Positions 1 through 11,159 of a stretch of 64,000 nt of DNA are shown here, piece by piece. Within the stretch, counting starts at the first letter, position 1. Each line of letters begins with the position of its first letter. The stretch comes from Chromobotia macracanthus. Taxonomy: Eukaryota; Chordata; Actinopteri; Cypriniformes; Botiidae. Position numbers and translations under genes: made by a program. A model generated the notes under the pieces. That model did no database searches, had not been told where the DNA came from, and worked only from the letters and a program-made list of their open reading frames with translations. Location: positions 1,785,501-1,849,500 of the forward strand of contig JAZGTH010000007.1 of assembly GCA_036877525.1 (NCBI GenBank), in the 5' to 3' direction.

Positions 1-144
1 TAACCAAGCAATAATGTTAATACAATTTCAAAATGTGGTGTTTTCAGCGTTTCCAGGACAATTAAACCAACATTTTTTATGTTAATGTTTACTTAATGGT
101 AACCTTAGGGAAACCTTCTTACAAACTAAAATTGTTTGCTGGGC
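1..144. mobile_element. MITE with CCCAGCTAAC-type ends (family A), cut by window edge
   Basis: The sequence matches in order and orientation the longer copy at about 32.89-33.03 kb: 'accaagca', 'atgttaataca', a 'ttacttaatgg' core and a right end near 'gctggg'. At least seven relatives occur in this window (25.5, 30.7, 32.7, 33.6, 43.9 and 51.06 kb). The family has CCCAGCTAAC/GTTAGCTGGG inverted ends and no coding capacity, as expected of a non-autonomous DNA transposon. The assignment rests on internal similarity only. Confidence 0.55.
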
Positions 145-1850
145 TGTGGTAAATGAGGTTTATCATGAAGATTATTGGTAAAAGTTCTTGACAATGATTT
201 AAAGCTTTGTCTGACTTTTATGGTGACTGGTTAGAATATTATAACTATAAAATTACTAATTTTGCATAAATTTTTCCCTCACAGTTTTGTTTGGTCTGAA
301 GAATGTTTAATGATCCTGGTGGCCTACATTAAATGAAGGTGAAATAATAAAGTTAATTTTGCTTCAGATTAAAAGCTGACGGCTGGAAGTTTACAGGAAC
401 CAGCAGGAATCTGGTGATGCAGTGTTACAGCAATATAAAATAGTGCTGAAGCATGCTCGCCCTCACAGATTTGCTTTGAATGGTCAATTTCTTTATCCTT
501 AAAATATTCATGTGAAAAATGTCTGAAGACATTGATTCCTGTTGTGTGAATATTGATTCAGTATTGTGAGTAACTTAGTAAACTTTTATTTGTAGAACCT
601 TTCAAAACTCTGTTTACAAAAGGCTTTAAAGAACAGATATGAATAGGAAAGCCTGAGAAGCTTGAATGTTTCTTCAAAGTCAGGTTTTTGTTAAAAAATA
701 GTTATTGACAGTTGCTAGTCTTTCAGAATGATTGAATTCTGGCTGACTCTGTCATGTGAGACTATCATGTCTCTGATCTGAGTTTTTCTTTACTTGTTCT
801 TGCTCACCCTCAGACTTCTTGTTTTATCTGTTTGTGCTATTTCATACCATTTCCTGACAATGTTTCCTCCTGATACATCAGAACATGAGAGCATCAACAC
901 TTCACATTGATTTACAGCTCACTCATCGTCAGGTTGGTAAAGAATAGAGTAAAAAGAGTAAAGAATTATCTAACACTGAATGATCATTTAGGGTATTCAC
1001 TCCATATTTAAATGTTTTTTTATTCCCAAAAGTGAAGAGTGTGCACTTTCATCTCACAGGAACCAATGCAACATTCTTTGAGCTTTCGTCCTATAAATTG
1101 TATTTCTTCTTTAGGCAGAAAAGACAGATTACTGCTGATGTTTTGCAGGTGCACCAAACAAACTAGTTCTGCTTTACAGAGACGCCAGTGGTGTGCCATG
1201 TCCTCTTTCTGCTGGTTCATCTTTTTCGTTATGAAACACCTGTATATTTGTACTGTGTAGTGCTGACAAAGCTGCGTGTCGTCCTTTGTAATAAATCACA
1301 TAATTATTGCGTTCATTGTTGCCTTTAGGTCTGCATAACGCTTGGCTGAGGACTGAACGGGGAATTACTGCCATCTTGTGGCACAAAACGAGCATCGCGT
1401 GCGGTCATCATATCCACATGACATAACAGGGTTTGTTATAGTTTTGTAGTTGATCTTAAAAGCCAACATACTGTTATTAAACAAACTGCTAAATGCTAAT
1501 GTGCAAAATCAGTACCAACTGTTATTGTAAAGAATCTACACGTCTGTCAGCCACCCTGAACAAACATGTGCATGCATTTGATGTGGCATTTATTTAAGTC
1601 TTTAAAATATATTATTTCTGACTGAACCCTTGTTTAAATGATTAAATTAACACATAATGTATGGACTCTTCTTTCATTTATCTATACAATTAAGGAATGT
1701 TTTTGTAAAGAAAGTAATTCTTTTTAAACTGAGTGCTTAATTTGCTGGATTTTGTGCTGTTTGTCAGGAGGTCCCGTTGGAACATTTTACAGACTGTGTC
1801 CTGTTGTAGAAAATAGCTCTGTAATATTCACGGTGCTCTGTTGAACATGC
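145..1850. other. AT-rich non-coding stretch
   Basis: I see no exon with matching splice sites and no coding similarity here. Human synteny would place FAM171B and ZSWIM2 on this side of CALCRL, so part of it could be a long 3' UTR of a plus-strand neighbour. Nothing in the sequence proves that. Confidence 0.4.
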
Positions 1851-2100
1851 TGTGATCTTCCCAGCTAAAGATTCACCCCCTGCTTTTCCATCTGTTGTTT
1901 CTCACCAACCAAAGCGGGGAGGCAGCAGGATTCTGGCAAACCGTTGCCCTGCCACGGAAACATCTCAATGCCTGATGCAAGAATCTCCTTTCTTTCCAAG
2001 TTCAATGAAAGGACTTCCTATTCTCAGAATCTTTGAGTTGAGTTTTATGTATAAAGTACAGACTTGTTTTGAATAAATCTGTGATATTTCACTGACATGC
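1851..2100 (+). other. possible terminal exon / 3' transcript end
   Basis: A pyrimidine-rich acceptor-like site (ctgtgatcttcccag) ends at about 1863. It is followed by a stretch of better base composition, open in one frame for about 70 codons up to a TAA at 2074-2076. That frame is rich in Ser, Pro and Arg. A canonical AATAAA lies at 2072-2077, with TG-rich sequence just after it. This could be the last exon and cleavage site of a plus-strand transcript entering from the left, but I recognise no protein family. The stop overlapping the poly(A) signal would leave almost no 3' UTR, so the open frame may be chance. Confidence 0.2.
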
Positions 2101-3459
2101 CTGTAATCTCCTCATGACAGACGTGCTGTAATTATAGACCCTTCTGGTCTCAGCCATTCTGCTGTGCTGTTTTTATTTCACTGTAAACCGTCTGACCCTC
2201 AGGCCATTCTGTTTTCTCTACTATTCACACGTTTATCCTGTTATGAATATATTGTGCATTATATATTTGCTTGTGTAGGCTGTAAATATATACATATCTT
2301 TCTTGTAGCTCCAGTCTTAACATATTGTGTTTTTGAAATCATCTTTTTCATTTGAACATATTTTGAGTGTAGTTTGTTGTATCACGTTACAAGCATGGCT
2401 GCTGTCCAAACAACTTGAGTCACACTGACCTGTGTGGTCTGCTTTCCAGAATGTCCTTTGTTTTAAATGTGAATACACTTTCTCCTTATAGGCTGTATGA
2501 AAAATGATACTTGCTTTTGGTGCTCATCTTACAATGGGCAGATGGACACAGATGCGCTTTATTGATTTCTGTGGGGAAATTCAGAGGTGAAAACATACAT
2601 TGTTCTCTAAAACACAAACCACTAGATAATGTTTTCAAAAAGATACCAAGCAATAAAGCACTCAAGTGATGCTTTGATGAAAGATGAAAAATATCACAGT
2701 TTTGAATAACAACAATGAACATCACAATTTTATCATAGAGTGACTCAGATAATATAATTGATAGAGGATTGATAGAGTATGTAAAATAATATGTAGTATA
2801 ATATATATATATATATGTATGTATGTGTGTGTGAGAGAGAGAGATTCCATAAAACCCTAAAATAAAATGTTGAAGTAGTGAATCTCTAAAAACTGATCCA
2901 AAGTCTTCATAACGTGAAGAAAAGCAATTTCTGAGAGCTGGGCTTCACTCTGGAGAGTACAGTTCTTTTTACAGGAGAAATATAGTACGCTGTGTTCAAT
3001 CTCATGGCACATTTATCATCCCTTCTGTCAGATTCAGTCTGCCGAGGCCTCAACTTCTCAAATCTCTTCAGTGACAAACTCTGAAGCTGATTTCATGGGC
3101 TACTTTCCCAGAGTGTTTTGGCAGGAGTTTGCAGCAGGCTGGACATCCCAATGTGACGTAACCGTTCACCTCTGTGAAGACAGGAGAAAACACTTTATCT
3201 GTGCAGATGCTGAGGTGACCTTAACATGCAGCTTGTCCATGTTTTAGCACCATCTCAGGATGGCTGTGGTTCATCAACAAGCATCAGTTTAAGGGCTTAT
3301 ATCATAGGCAGAGTTTTCACAGACTTCATGTATCAAATTTTACAATTGGTCTGACATTAGTGTGCTGTAAGTTATGTTTATAATAAATGCATCTGCTAAA
3401 TAACCATCATAATCCATTAATTCTCAGATGGCTTATAGATGGTATGCTAATGGAATAAA
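2101..3459. other. intergenic, no gene seen
   Basis: Apart from a (TA)n(TG)n(GA)n microsatellite at 2800-2844 I find no exon, RNA gene or clear transposon end. Confidence 0.4.
2800..2844. repeat. compound microsatellite (TA)n(GTAT)n(TG)n(GA)n
   Basis: Direct reading: a TA run, then GTAT units, GT units and a short GA run. Confidence 0.9.
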
Positions 3460-3625
3460 TTAAAGCTGCAATCTGTAACTTGTTTGGTTAAAAATAAAAC
3501 AGATCAGTTCACAGATCAGAACAGATCAGTGTTCAAAACTGTGGTAAGATTTTAATAATGATTTATCATTTGAGCAGTTTTATGCTTCAGACAGAGATGG
3601 CGACAGACATCTACATCTTATAAAC
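3460..3625. mobile_element. truncated MITE with TTAAAGCTGCAATCTGTAAC end (family B)
   Basis: The left terminus TTAAAGCTGCAATCTGTAAC is present. It is followed by the 'acagatcagtgttcaaaa' and 'cagacagagatggcgacag' blocks shared with copies at 19.3, 20.8, 22.4 and 57.3 kb. The opposite inverted end is missing, so this copy is broken at its right side. Confidence 0.6.
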
Positions 3626-3713
3626 ATGGAGACATGCTGAAGAAAATCTGTATACCCCAAAACCGTGATAAACATCACGCAAGATGAAAACATCAGTTGT
3701 CTGGAAAATGTGG

Positions 3714-6212
3714 ATGTCTTAATAAAGGTGATGTTGTCTTTTTAATAAAGGTGGTGTTGTCTTTAAATAAAGATGGTGTTGTCTTTTTATTAAAGGTGGT
3801 GTTGTCTTTAAATAAAGATGGTGTTGTCTTTATAATAAAGATGGTGTTGTCTTTTTAATAAAGGTGGTGTTGTCTTTTTAATAAAGGTGATGTTGTCTTT
3901 AAATAAAGATGGTGTTGTCTTTATAATAAAGATGGTGTTGTCTTTTTATTAAAGGTGGTGTTGTCTTTATAATAAAGATGGTGTTGTCTTTTTAATAAAG
4001 GTGATGTTGTCTTTTTATTAAAGGTGGTGTTGTCTTTAAATAAAGATGGTGTTGTCTTTTTAATAAAGATGGTGTTGTCTTTTTAATAAAGATGGTGTTG
4101 TCTTTTTAATAAAGGTGGTGTTGTCTTTTTAATAAAGGTGATGTTGTCTTTTTAATAAAGATGGTGTTGTCTTTTTAATAAAGGTGATGTTGTCTTTTTA
4201 ATAAAGGTGGTGTTGTCTTTTTAATAAAGGTGGTGTTGTCTTTTTAATAAAGGTGATGTTGTCTTTTTAATAAAGATGGTGTTGTCTTTAAATAAAGATG
4301 GTGTTGTCTTTTAATAAAGATGGTGTTGTCTTTTTATTAAAGATGGTGTTGTCTTTAAATAAAGATGGTGTTGTCTTTTAATAAAGGTGGTGTTGTCTTT
4401 AAATAAAGATGGTGTTGTCTTTTAATAAAGATGGTGTTGTCTTTATAATAAAGATGGTGTTGTCTTTATAATAAAGGTGGTGTTGTCTTTATAATAAAGA
4501 TGGTGTTGTCTTTATAATAAAGGTGGTGTTGTCTTTTAATAAAGATGGTGTTGTCTTTAAATAAAGATGGTGTTGTCTTTTAATAAAGATGGTGTTGTCT
4601 TTATAATAAAGATGGTGTTGTCTTTATAATAAAGATGGTGTTGTCTTTTTAATAAAGGTGATGTTGTCTTTTTAATAAAGGTGGTGTTGTCTTTAAATAA
4701 AGGTGGTGTTGTCTTTTAATAAAGGTGATGTTGTCTTTTAATAAAGATGGTGTTGTCTTTTAATAAAGGTGGTGTTGTCTTTTAATAAAGATGGTGTTGT
4801 CTTTAAATAAAGATGGTGTTGTCTTTTAATAAAGATGGTGTTGTCTTTATAATAAAGATGGTGTTGTCTTTTAATAAAGGTGGTGTTGTCTTTAAATAAA
4901 GATGGTGTTGTCTTTTAATAAAGATGGTGTTGTCTTTAAATAAAGATGGTGTTGTCTTTTAATAAAGATGGTGTTGTCTTTATAATAAAGGTGGTGTTGT
5001 CTTTAAATAAAGGTGGTGTTGTCTTTAAATAAAGATGGTGTTGTCTTTTAATAAAGATGGTGTTGTCTTTAAATAAAGATGGTGTTGTCTTTTAATAAAG
5101 ATGGTGTTGTCTTTATAATAAAGATGGTGTTGTCTTTTTAATAAAGGTGATGTTGTCTTTTTAATAAAGGTGGTGTTGTCTTTAAATAAAGATGGTGTTG
5201 TCTTTTTATTAAAGATGGTGTTGTCTTTAAATAAAGATGGTGTTGTCTTTTAATAAAGGTGGTGTTGTCTTTAAATAAAGGTGGTGTTGTCTTTAAATAA
5301 AGATGGTGTTGTCTTTATAATAAAGATGGTGTTGTCTTTTTAATAAAGGTGATGTTGTCTTTTTAATAAAGGTGGTGTTGTCTTTTAATAAAGGTGGTGT
5401 TGTCTTTAAATAAAGATGGTGTTGTCTTTAAATAAAGATGGTTTTCTTTTTTTAAGGTGTTTTTTTTTAAATAAAGATGGTGTTGTCTTTTAATAAAGGT
5501 GGTGTTGTCTTTAAATAAAGGTGGTGTTGTCTTTAAATAAAGATGGTGTTGTCTTTATAATAAAGATGGTGTTGTCTTTTTAATAAAGGTGATGTTGTCT
5601 TTTTAATAAAGGTGGTGTTGTCTTTTAATAAAGGTGGTGTTGTCTTTAAATAAAGATGGTGTTGTCTTTAAATAAAGATGGTGTTGTCTTTTTATTAAAG
5701 ATGGTGTTGTCTTTAAATAAAGATGGTGTTGTCTTTTAATAAAGGTGGTGTTGTCTTTAAATAAAGGTGGTGTTGTCTTTAAATAAAGATGGTGTTGTCT
5801 TTATAATAAAGATGGTGTTGTCTTTTTAATAAAGGTGATGTTGTCTTTTTAATAAAGGTGGTGTTGTCTTTTAATAAAGGTGGTGTTGTCTTTAAATAAA
5901 GATGGTGTTGTCTTTAAATAAAGGTGGTGTTGTCTTTTTATTAAAGGTGGTGTTGTCTTTAAATAAAGATGGTGTTGTCTTTTAATAAAGATGGTGTTGT
6001 CTTTATAATAAAGATGGTGTTGTCTTTTTAATAAAGGTGATGTTGTCTTTTTAATAAAGGTGGTGTTGTCTTTAAATAAAGGTGGTGTTGTCTTTTAATA
6101 AAGGTGATGTTGTCTTTTAATAAAGATGGTGTTGTCTTTTTAATAAAGGTGATGTTGTCTTTTTAATAAAGGTGGTGTTGTCTTTAAATAAAGGTGGTGT
6201 TGTCTTTATAAT
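3714..6212 (+). repeat. 2.5-kb minisatellite, about 22-23-bp unit, roughly 110 copies
   Basis: The unit reads approximately ATAAAGATGGTGTTGTCTTT, with a 2-4-nt variable A/T junction (TTTAA, TTATT, TATAAT, TAAAT). It has three core variants: GATGGTG, GGTGGTG and GGTGATG. Almost every unit contains AATAAA or a close variant on the plus strand. Variants are arranged in higher-order blocks: the block beginning near 5245 recurs near 5485 and 5731 with the same order of variants. One unit pair at about 5442-5468 is degenerate. The array stops abruptly at about 6212. Confidence 0.95.
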
Positions 6213-6399
6213 AAGACATTGTAGAGGTTTATTCACACTTGATAGTGTGCAACCTCACACACGTCCACTCGACATGCAGACTGTGAATTACGTCACCACA
6301 ACACACAACATGTTCACACAGATCACACAGATCTGTTTTCATTCACATCAGGTTCATCTGTGTCGCGTTTTAATCTTTAATGATCTTCAATCATCTGTA

Positions 6400-6700
6400 G
6401 ATCTTCCTCTGGTGTGGAGATGTGGAGTATCTGAAGCCGCAGTAACACATCTGAGCCACCGGGTGGAGCTGGTGGAGGTGCGCCGGAGGTCCGCCACCGC
6501 ACAGGTAACATGAAGGCGCTGCTGTGACGATGGTTGTGCATCGAGTGAAGCATTACTGTTCTCAGACCTGTACGAAAACGACGTTATTATGTGCCGTTCA
6601 CCGTCAAAGCACTTTGGTGATACGTGCTGTTGATTGTTAATGTCAAGTCGGCTTTGTTTCTGTCGGTTTCTGCTTGTGCAAACGTCGAGCAAAGTTGAGG
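6400..6700. promoter_or_regulatory. CpG-rich patch, possible promoter or first exon
   Basis: About 19 CpG dinucleotides fall in roughly 280 nt, far above the surrounding DNA. The plus strand carries a good donor-like site (CCGCACAG/gtaaca) at about 6506. This could be an unmethylated promoter with a first exon on either strand. No coding sequence or downstream acceptor that I can match to a known gene supports it. Confidence 0.35.
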
Positions 6701-6788
6701 GTTATCATCTAAATAATACCTGTTAATATTATCTTAGTATTATCTTTATTAGGCATGTTGTCCTTGATGAAAAAAAACCCCAAACTAA

Positions 6789-6969
6789 ACCCAGCTTAAG
6801 CTGTTTGGTTGGTCTTGGCTGGTTGGCTGGTTTAAGATAAAGATAGATGGTTTAGGCTGGTCTTCCAGCTGGCCAAGCTGGTTTTAGCTGGTTTAAAAGT
6901 GGCCAAAACTCTAAAATCCTCTAAAACCAGCCTGCCTAAACCAGCTAAAACCAGCCTGTTAAACCAGCA
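6789..6969. repeat. inverted-repeat element made of GCTGGTTT / AAACCAGC blocks
   Basis: The left half has repeated GGCTGG and TTTAGCTGGTTT words; the right half has their complements (AAACCAGCTAAAACCAGC). The whole element can fold into a long hairpin. This composition is typical of an abundant fish palindromic repeat. It is non-coding. Confidence 0.75.
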
Positions 6970-7177
6970 TATGAAAAGCATGTGGGATAGGCTGTACAAG
7001 GATCTTTATCTTTACATGTACTACAGACGGTACTGTATATTGAAGTCACGTTTAACCACATCAATGGTCCCACCAGCAGTTATTGTGCCTGAAGTACAAG
7101 ATTAAAATTAGACCTTTGTGTATGTCTTATGCATGTATGCATTAAGAACCATGTAATGCAGGCTGCACGTATATACA

Positions 7178-7426
7178 TTGTCCTATAGGCTAGAAGGTAA
7201 AGATAACATTCAAATTGCATGTAAGAACATCACAATATTGGGAGCTGATGACTATTCTAGCGACACGTGGCTGAAACCAGAGAATGTGTCATCACTGCTA
7301 AATTTTAAATGTGACCTGGGAACAGATGAAATGGTTTTAGAGTCCTGGGAGTATGATACTGTGAGAAAATCAAAGATGGGTTGCCGTGCCACTAAAAAAA
7401 ACAAACTAAATCCTACTGTATATTGA
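7178..7426 (+). other. unassigned open frame, 82 codons
   Basis: The frame has a balanced amino-acid composition (acidic, Lys-rich, with Trp and Cys) and an acceptor-like 'cattgtcctatag' immediately before it. It could be a degenerate exon or transposon fragment. No family is recognised, no partner exon was found, and the first in-frame codon is not a convincing AUG context. Probably chance or relic. Confidence 0.15.
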
Positions 7427-9384
7427 ACCAGGAGCCAAGAAGAGAAGGGTCATTCATTACATGAGAAATCCTGTCCTTTCTGGTTCCAGTCAGGAGCTTT
7501 GCGGGAGTGTTATGGACTAACTGGGGGTATGAGAGAGATTGAGAAACGTCTAGAAGTAATGAAGATGTGTAACCTCAAATGAAATTATTTTAAGTTTAGC
7601 AACGGCCCAGAGAAAATGTCTCTGTTTTTGCCAAATGTTGCCAGCTTTTTAGTGTTGCAAATTCTCAGTGGAGAAGGCTAATACTTGGTAGTGTTGTTTA
7701 ACGATATTGCTCAAAATTAAATTAGAAAGGAACAACATTGAGAAAGACTAAGTAGTGCAACTTTGTAACAGAAGTTGTCATTGTCATTCACTGATGGCAT
7801 AAGAGAGAAGATCTGATTATCATCTTCATTGGACATCACTCTCAGTATCTGGATAAACTGAAGACATGATCTGTTCCAAAACCCAGTGAGATGCAAAATA
7901 ATGCATAATGCATATATGCATAAATATATGCATCAGCAAAGTCTTCTTAAGACAAAAATGTTTAGCATTGAATCATTATCATTGTATGGTCGTACAGTCA
8001 TAATTTGTTTTTATCCTAAGGGGAAAAGCAATAGGCCATAATTGCGTTAGATTTCCTAGTCTTACATGTTGAGACAATTTTCTTGATAAATGATCAGCAG
8101 AGTTTTTCAACCATAAATCCTGGGTTAGCGTTGATGTTAGTACATCAGAACACAGGTCTGTTCTGAGATCTGTAATAACAGCATTTTCTGTACACTTGCT
8201 GACATGCATAAAGACAAGAGTATAATAGAAAATCTATCATACAAATAGGTCATTATTCTAAGCAGTTTATGTAACAGATCAATGTTGGCCCAAAACTGCT
8301 GACTTTGTTTTAACGTGATTGATGATCATAATAAAAACGTGCTTTATAAACATTATTTTAGTGTATGGATTTCACAGCAATGTTGCAGATTTCCAGGAAC
8401 TCACTGGACTGAAATACCAACTTCAGATCACTAACGCTGAAGGAAGCTGCTTTCTCTTCCTCTACATGTTCTTCTCGTTTATTGTTTAAAATTAAATTAT
8501 GTGCATTACAGATTTGATTACAATGACCAGATCTGAGCACAATCATGCATCAAACCCTGTTCATAGCAGGAAGCAGAACAGGAAGAGCAAGAGTCCTTTA
8601 TTAAAGGCTATTAATTTACGAGCATTGTAACCCGTACATCAATGTAAAGCGTTAAAAAATATTTTTCTGTAGATGTTGTTAATTTTTTTATTTTGCTTTT
8701 TAAAAGGGCTTCAAAAACAAAAACATGCATCTTATGTCAACCAGCATGGGGTGAAATGGATCCAAGCGAAACCATAACATCAAATATACTGCAGATTAGG
8801 CAGTGGAATAAAACTAAACAGAAATAACAACGCAAAGATTAAAGGAAACTTTAAAGTGCCTCAAAAGAAGGTTAATAAATCAAGAATGAGCAACAGTGAG
8901 GCCCAAAAATCTGTTTTGCAGACATAAGAATACTACAGCTGTTTAGTGGCATTTAATATTTTGTGCCTTACAGAAAGTTTAGTATAGAAGTTAACTGGTT
9001 AACAAGTTAACAGAATTAATTTGTTAATTTCTGTTCTGTTTTGAGACGCAATATGGACCATCTGAAATATTGTAGTTTATAAACACTGTATCTGTTCCGG
9101 TCTTCTCAAAAGTACAATTCACCTTGACTTGCCTTTTATTAACCAACACAGATGGTGGACATGAGTCATCTTTTATTTTTGAGCAAAGGGTTTTAGTCTG
9201 AGCTGTGAACAGGAAATGGAGAGTTTAACTAAACTCTGTCAGGGTAATCAGATCACCTGCATAAAATAGCACAGGTTTATTTGCTGCATAATTTCTTGAA
9301 AAACTGTGCCCGGGTTATTTTTCTTTAAAATAAATGCTACATGGTTTGGTGTTTTACATAATGCAATGATACCCACACATTTGT

Positions 9385-9426
9385 AAGTGTGGCTTAATTG
9401 TCCAAGTACTTTTGGGTCCACTGTAT
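9385..9426. mobile_element. Tc1/mariner-like terminal relic
   Basis: The segment contains 'gtccaagtacttttgggtcc' followed by 'actgta', the typical inner and outer parts of a fish Tc1-like terminus. The partner terminus and a transposase were not identified nearby. Confidence 0.4.
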
Positions 9427-10209
9427 GACAATGTCTTCATTCACACCTGTGGGGTTCGTAAGTGTGTACAGACAAAACCCTCGAGAGTTTTTATGATGTG
9501 TAATGTTACTGATACTGGACTGTAGTCATTCAGGACACTTGTATGTTCTTTCATAAGCTCAAGAAGCAGGCAAGATGTCTTTTAAACACAAGAACTTGTA
9601 GGCTCAAGTTTATGTTGAAGAAGCCTGTGAGTCTTCCATCCTGCTGCTTAGCACACACCGTCAGTACACACTGGTTTGGACCATTGGCTCTGTCGTTTTA
9701 CTGTATGTACTGTAGTCTACTTAACTCCCTGTTAACCTGTTAGCAGTGATGGGCAGTCCAGCAATGGAAGGTTAAAGAGGTGGCAGGGAATCCAGAGTGG
9801 TTGTGTTTGGATAGCCGTGCCCACAGAGGGGATCTGGGGTGAGTGATGATTTGTCTAATGGTAATGCTGGCAGCGGGAGAAACCTCCAGAGTGGCAGGAA
9901 AATGACGCAGTTGTGTGGGGTGCTGCAGTGGAGTTAACTAAACTAAACAATGAGTCAGTTGTTTAGAGTCTTTGTGTTCTGTAGCTTCAAGTTTTGTGTT
10001 ACATTGTTGTATGTTATATTAATTTGAGGACTCTGAAAGCTATGAAAGTGTGCTCTCATGTTTTTACCTCTCATGTTAGTAAAGCCAGGGTGGGCGAGTT
10101 TATTTTTCAGAAACATTTTTTGTTACGCTGGTTGAAAGCCTCTTCACATCCTGATAGCATTCACTAAGTGGTCTAAATAAATTCATATAAATATATAGCT
10201 TCAGTTTAA

Positions 10210-10480
10210 ATGCAGAGCCATAAAATTGTTCGGCCAATCATTGCATCTGGTCCGAATGTAATGATAGGATGCCCTACTTGCCTGTCAAACTATGTATGTG
10301 CATACCTCCGCACACACTGCTCATGCAGACAGTCTTCCGTTTATGAGTATTGGAGGAGGCGTGGCTTTGAAGAGCGCTTTGAAGGGAGGGTAGGGTCTTA
10401 TGCTTTCAAAACTAGCTTGCTGTTACTAGCCTCTCTGAAATTGCCTACCGTACCTTTAACATTTTTGCTCTAATGTTGGT
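10210..10480 (+). repeat. dispersed repeat, paired with copy at 40.29-40.51 kb
   Basis: Shared words include 'aggatgccctacttg' against its complement near 40435, the 'ggaggaggcgtggctttg' block against 'caaagccacacctcc' near 40380, and 'gaaattgcctac' against 'gtaggcaatttc' near 40315. A shorter relative is near 24.9-24.98 kb. Probably an old transposon; no protein recognised. Confidence 0.6.
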
Positions 10481-11007
10481 CTTGGTGACAAGGGAATGTG
10501 TAACACTGGGCCAGACATTGTCTCATGTACGTCCCTGTACAATGGATTTGCAGTACACGGCTCATTTAAGTTTGTCAAAATATGTCCTGAAAGATGGACA
10601 TCAGACAGTTCCACAGCAGCGCACATAATGGACGGGCCATGGCTGGTTTTCCACTTTCAGCACAATTACAGGTCTGGCCTGCTGAAATGACCCAATTATA
10701 GCAATTAACAGAGTTTACCATCAGGGTTGCGTAATTTATTTTGATTAATGTTTGAGAAACGTCATAATTGTTCCTTGGGTCTCAGGGCAGCAGCATAAAT
10801 TGAATAAGAGTTAAATGAGTTTGTAGAGCCCATCTAGGGAGTGTTTTTAGTATGTCATGTTCCCCTTGTGCTGTACTAAGACACTATTTATTTGTCCTTT
10901 ATCTTGATGAAAATAGTTAAAAACCACATGTTGTAAATCATTATAATAGATATCTGCTCTTCACCACACATCGTGCAAATGATACTGTTTCTTAGACATG
11001 ATTAAAA

Positions 11008-11156
11008 CATTTACATTTATGCATTTGGCAGACGCTTTTATTCAAAATGACTTACAGTGCATTCAAGCTATTTGTTTCATCAGTACGTGCGTTCCCTGGA
11101 AATTGAACCCACAACCTTTGCCCTGCTAAAGCAATGCTCTACCAATTGAGCTACAT
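11008..11156 (-). mobile_element. tRNA-derived SINE
   Basis: On the minus strand the head reads TGTAGCTCAATTGGTAGAG (box A) and then GGTTGTGGGTTCAATTTCC (box B), followed by a body ending in 'gcgtctgccaaatgc' and an 'aaatgtaaatg' tail. This is the widespread cyprinid tRNA-SINE architecture. It is a retroposon, not a functional tRNA: the acceptor stem is not formed. Confidence 0.85.
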
Positions 11157-11159
11157 AAA

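Larger units (their letters stand above)
7430..11004. other. intergenic, no gene seen
   Basis: I found no exon chain. A Tc1/mariner-like terminus with 'acttttgggtccactgta' ends near 9425. A repeat at about 10210-10480 recurs in reverse orientation at about 40290-40510. Confidence 0.4.

Noticed and set aside
3714..6212. CRISPR-like array
   Set aside because: The units are contiguous, with only 2-4 nt of A/T variation between them and no unique spacers; it is a minisatellite in a vertebrate genome.
6387..6692. 101-codon minus-strand frame across the CpG patch
   Set aside because: Few stop codons are expected by chance in this GC-richer stretch; the translation is Arg/Ser-rich low complexity with no family.
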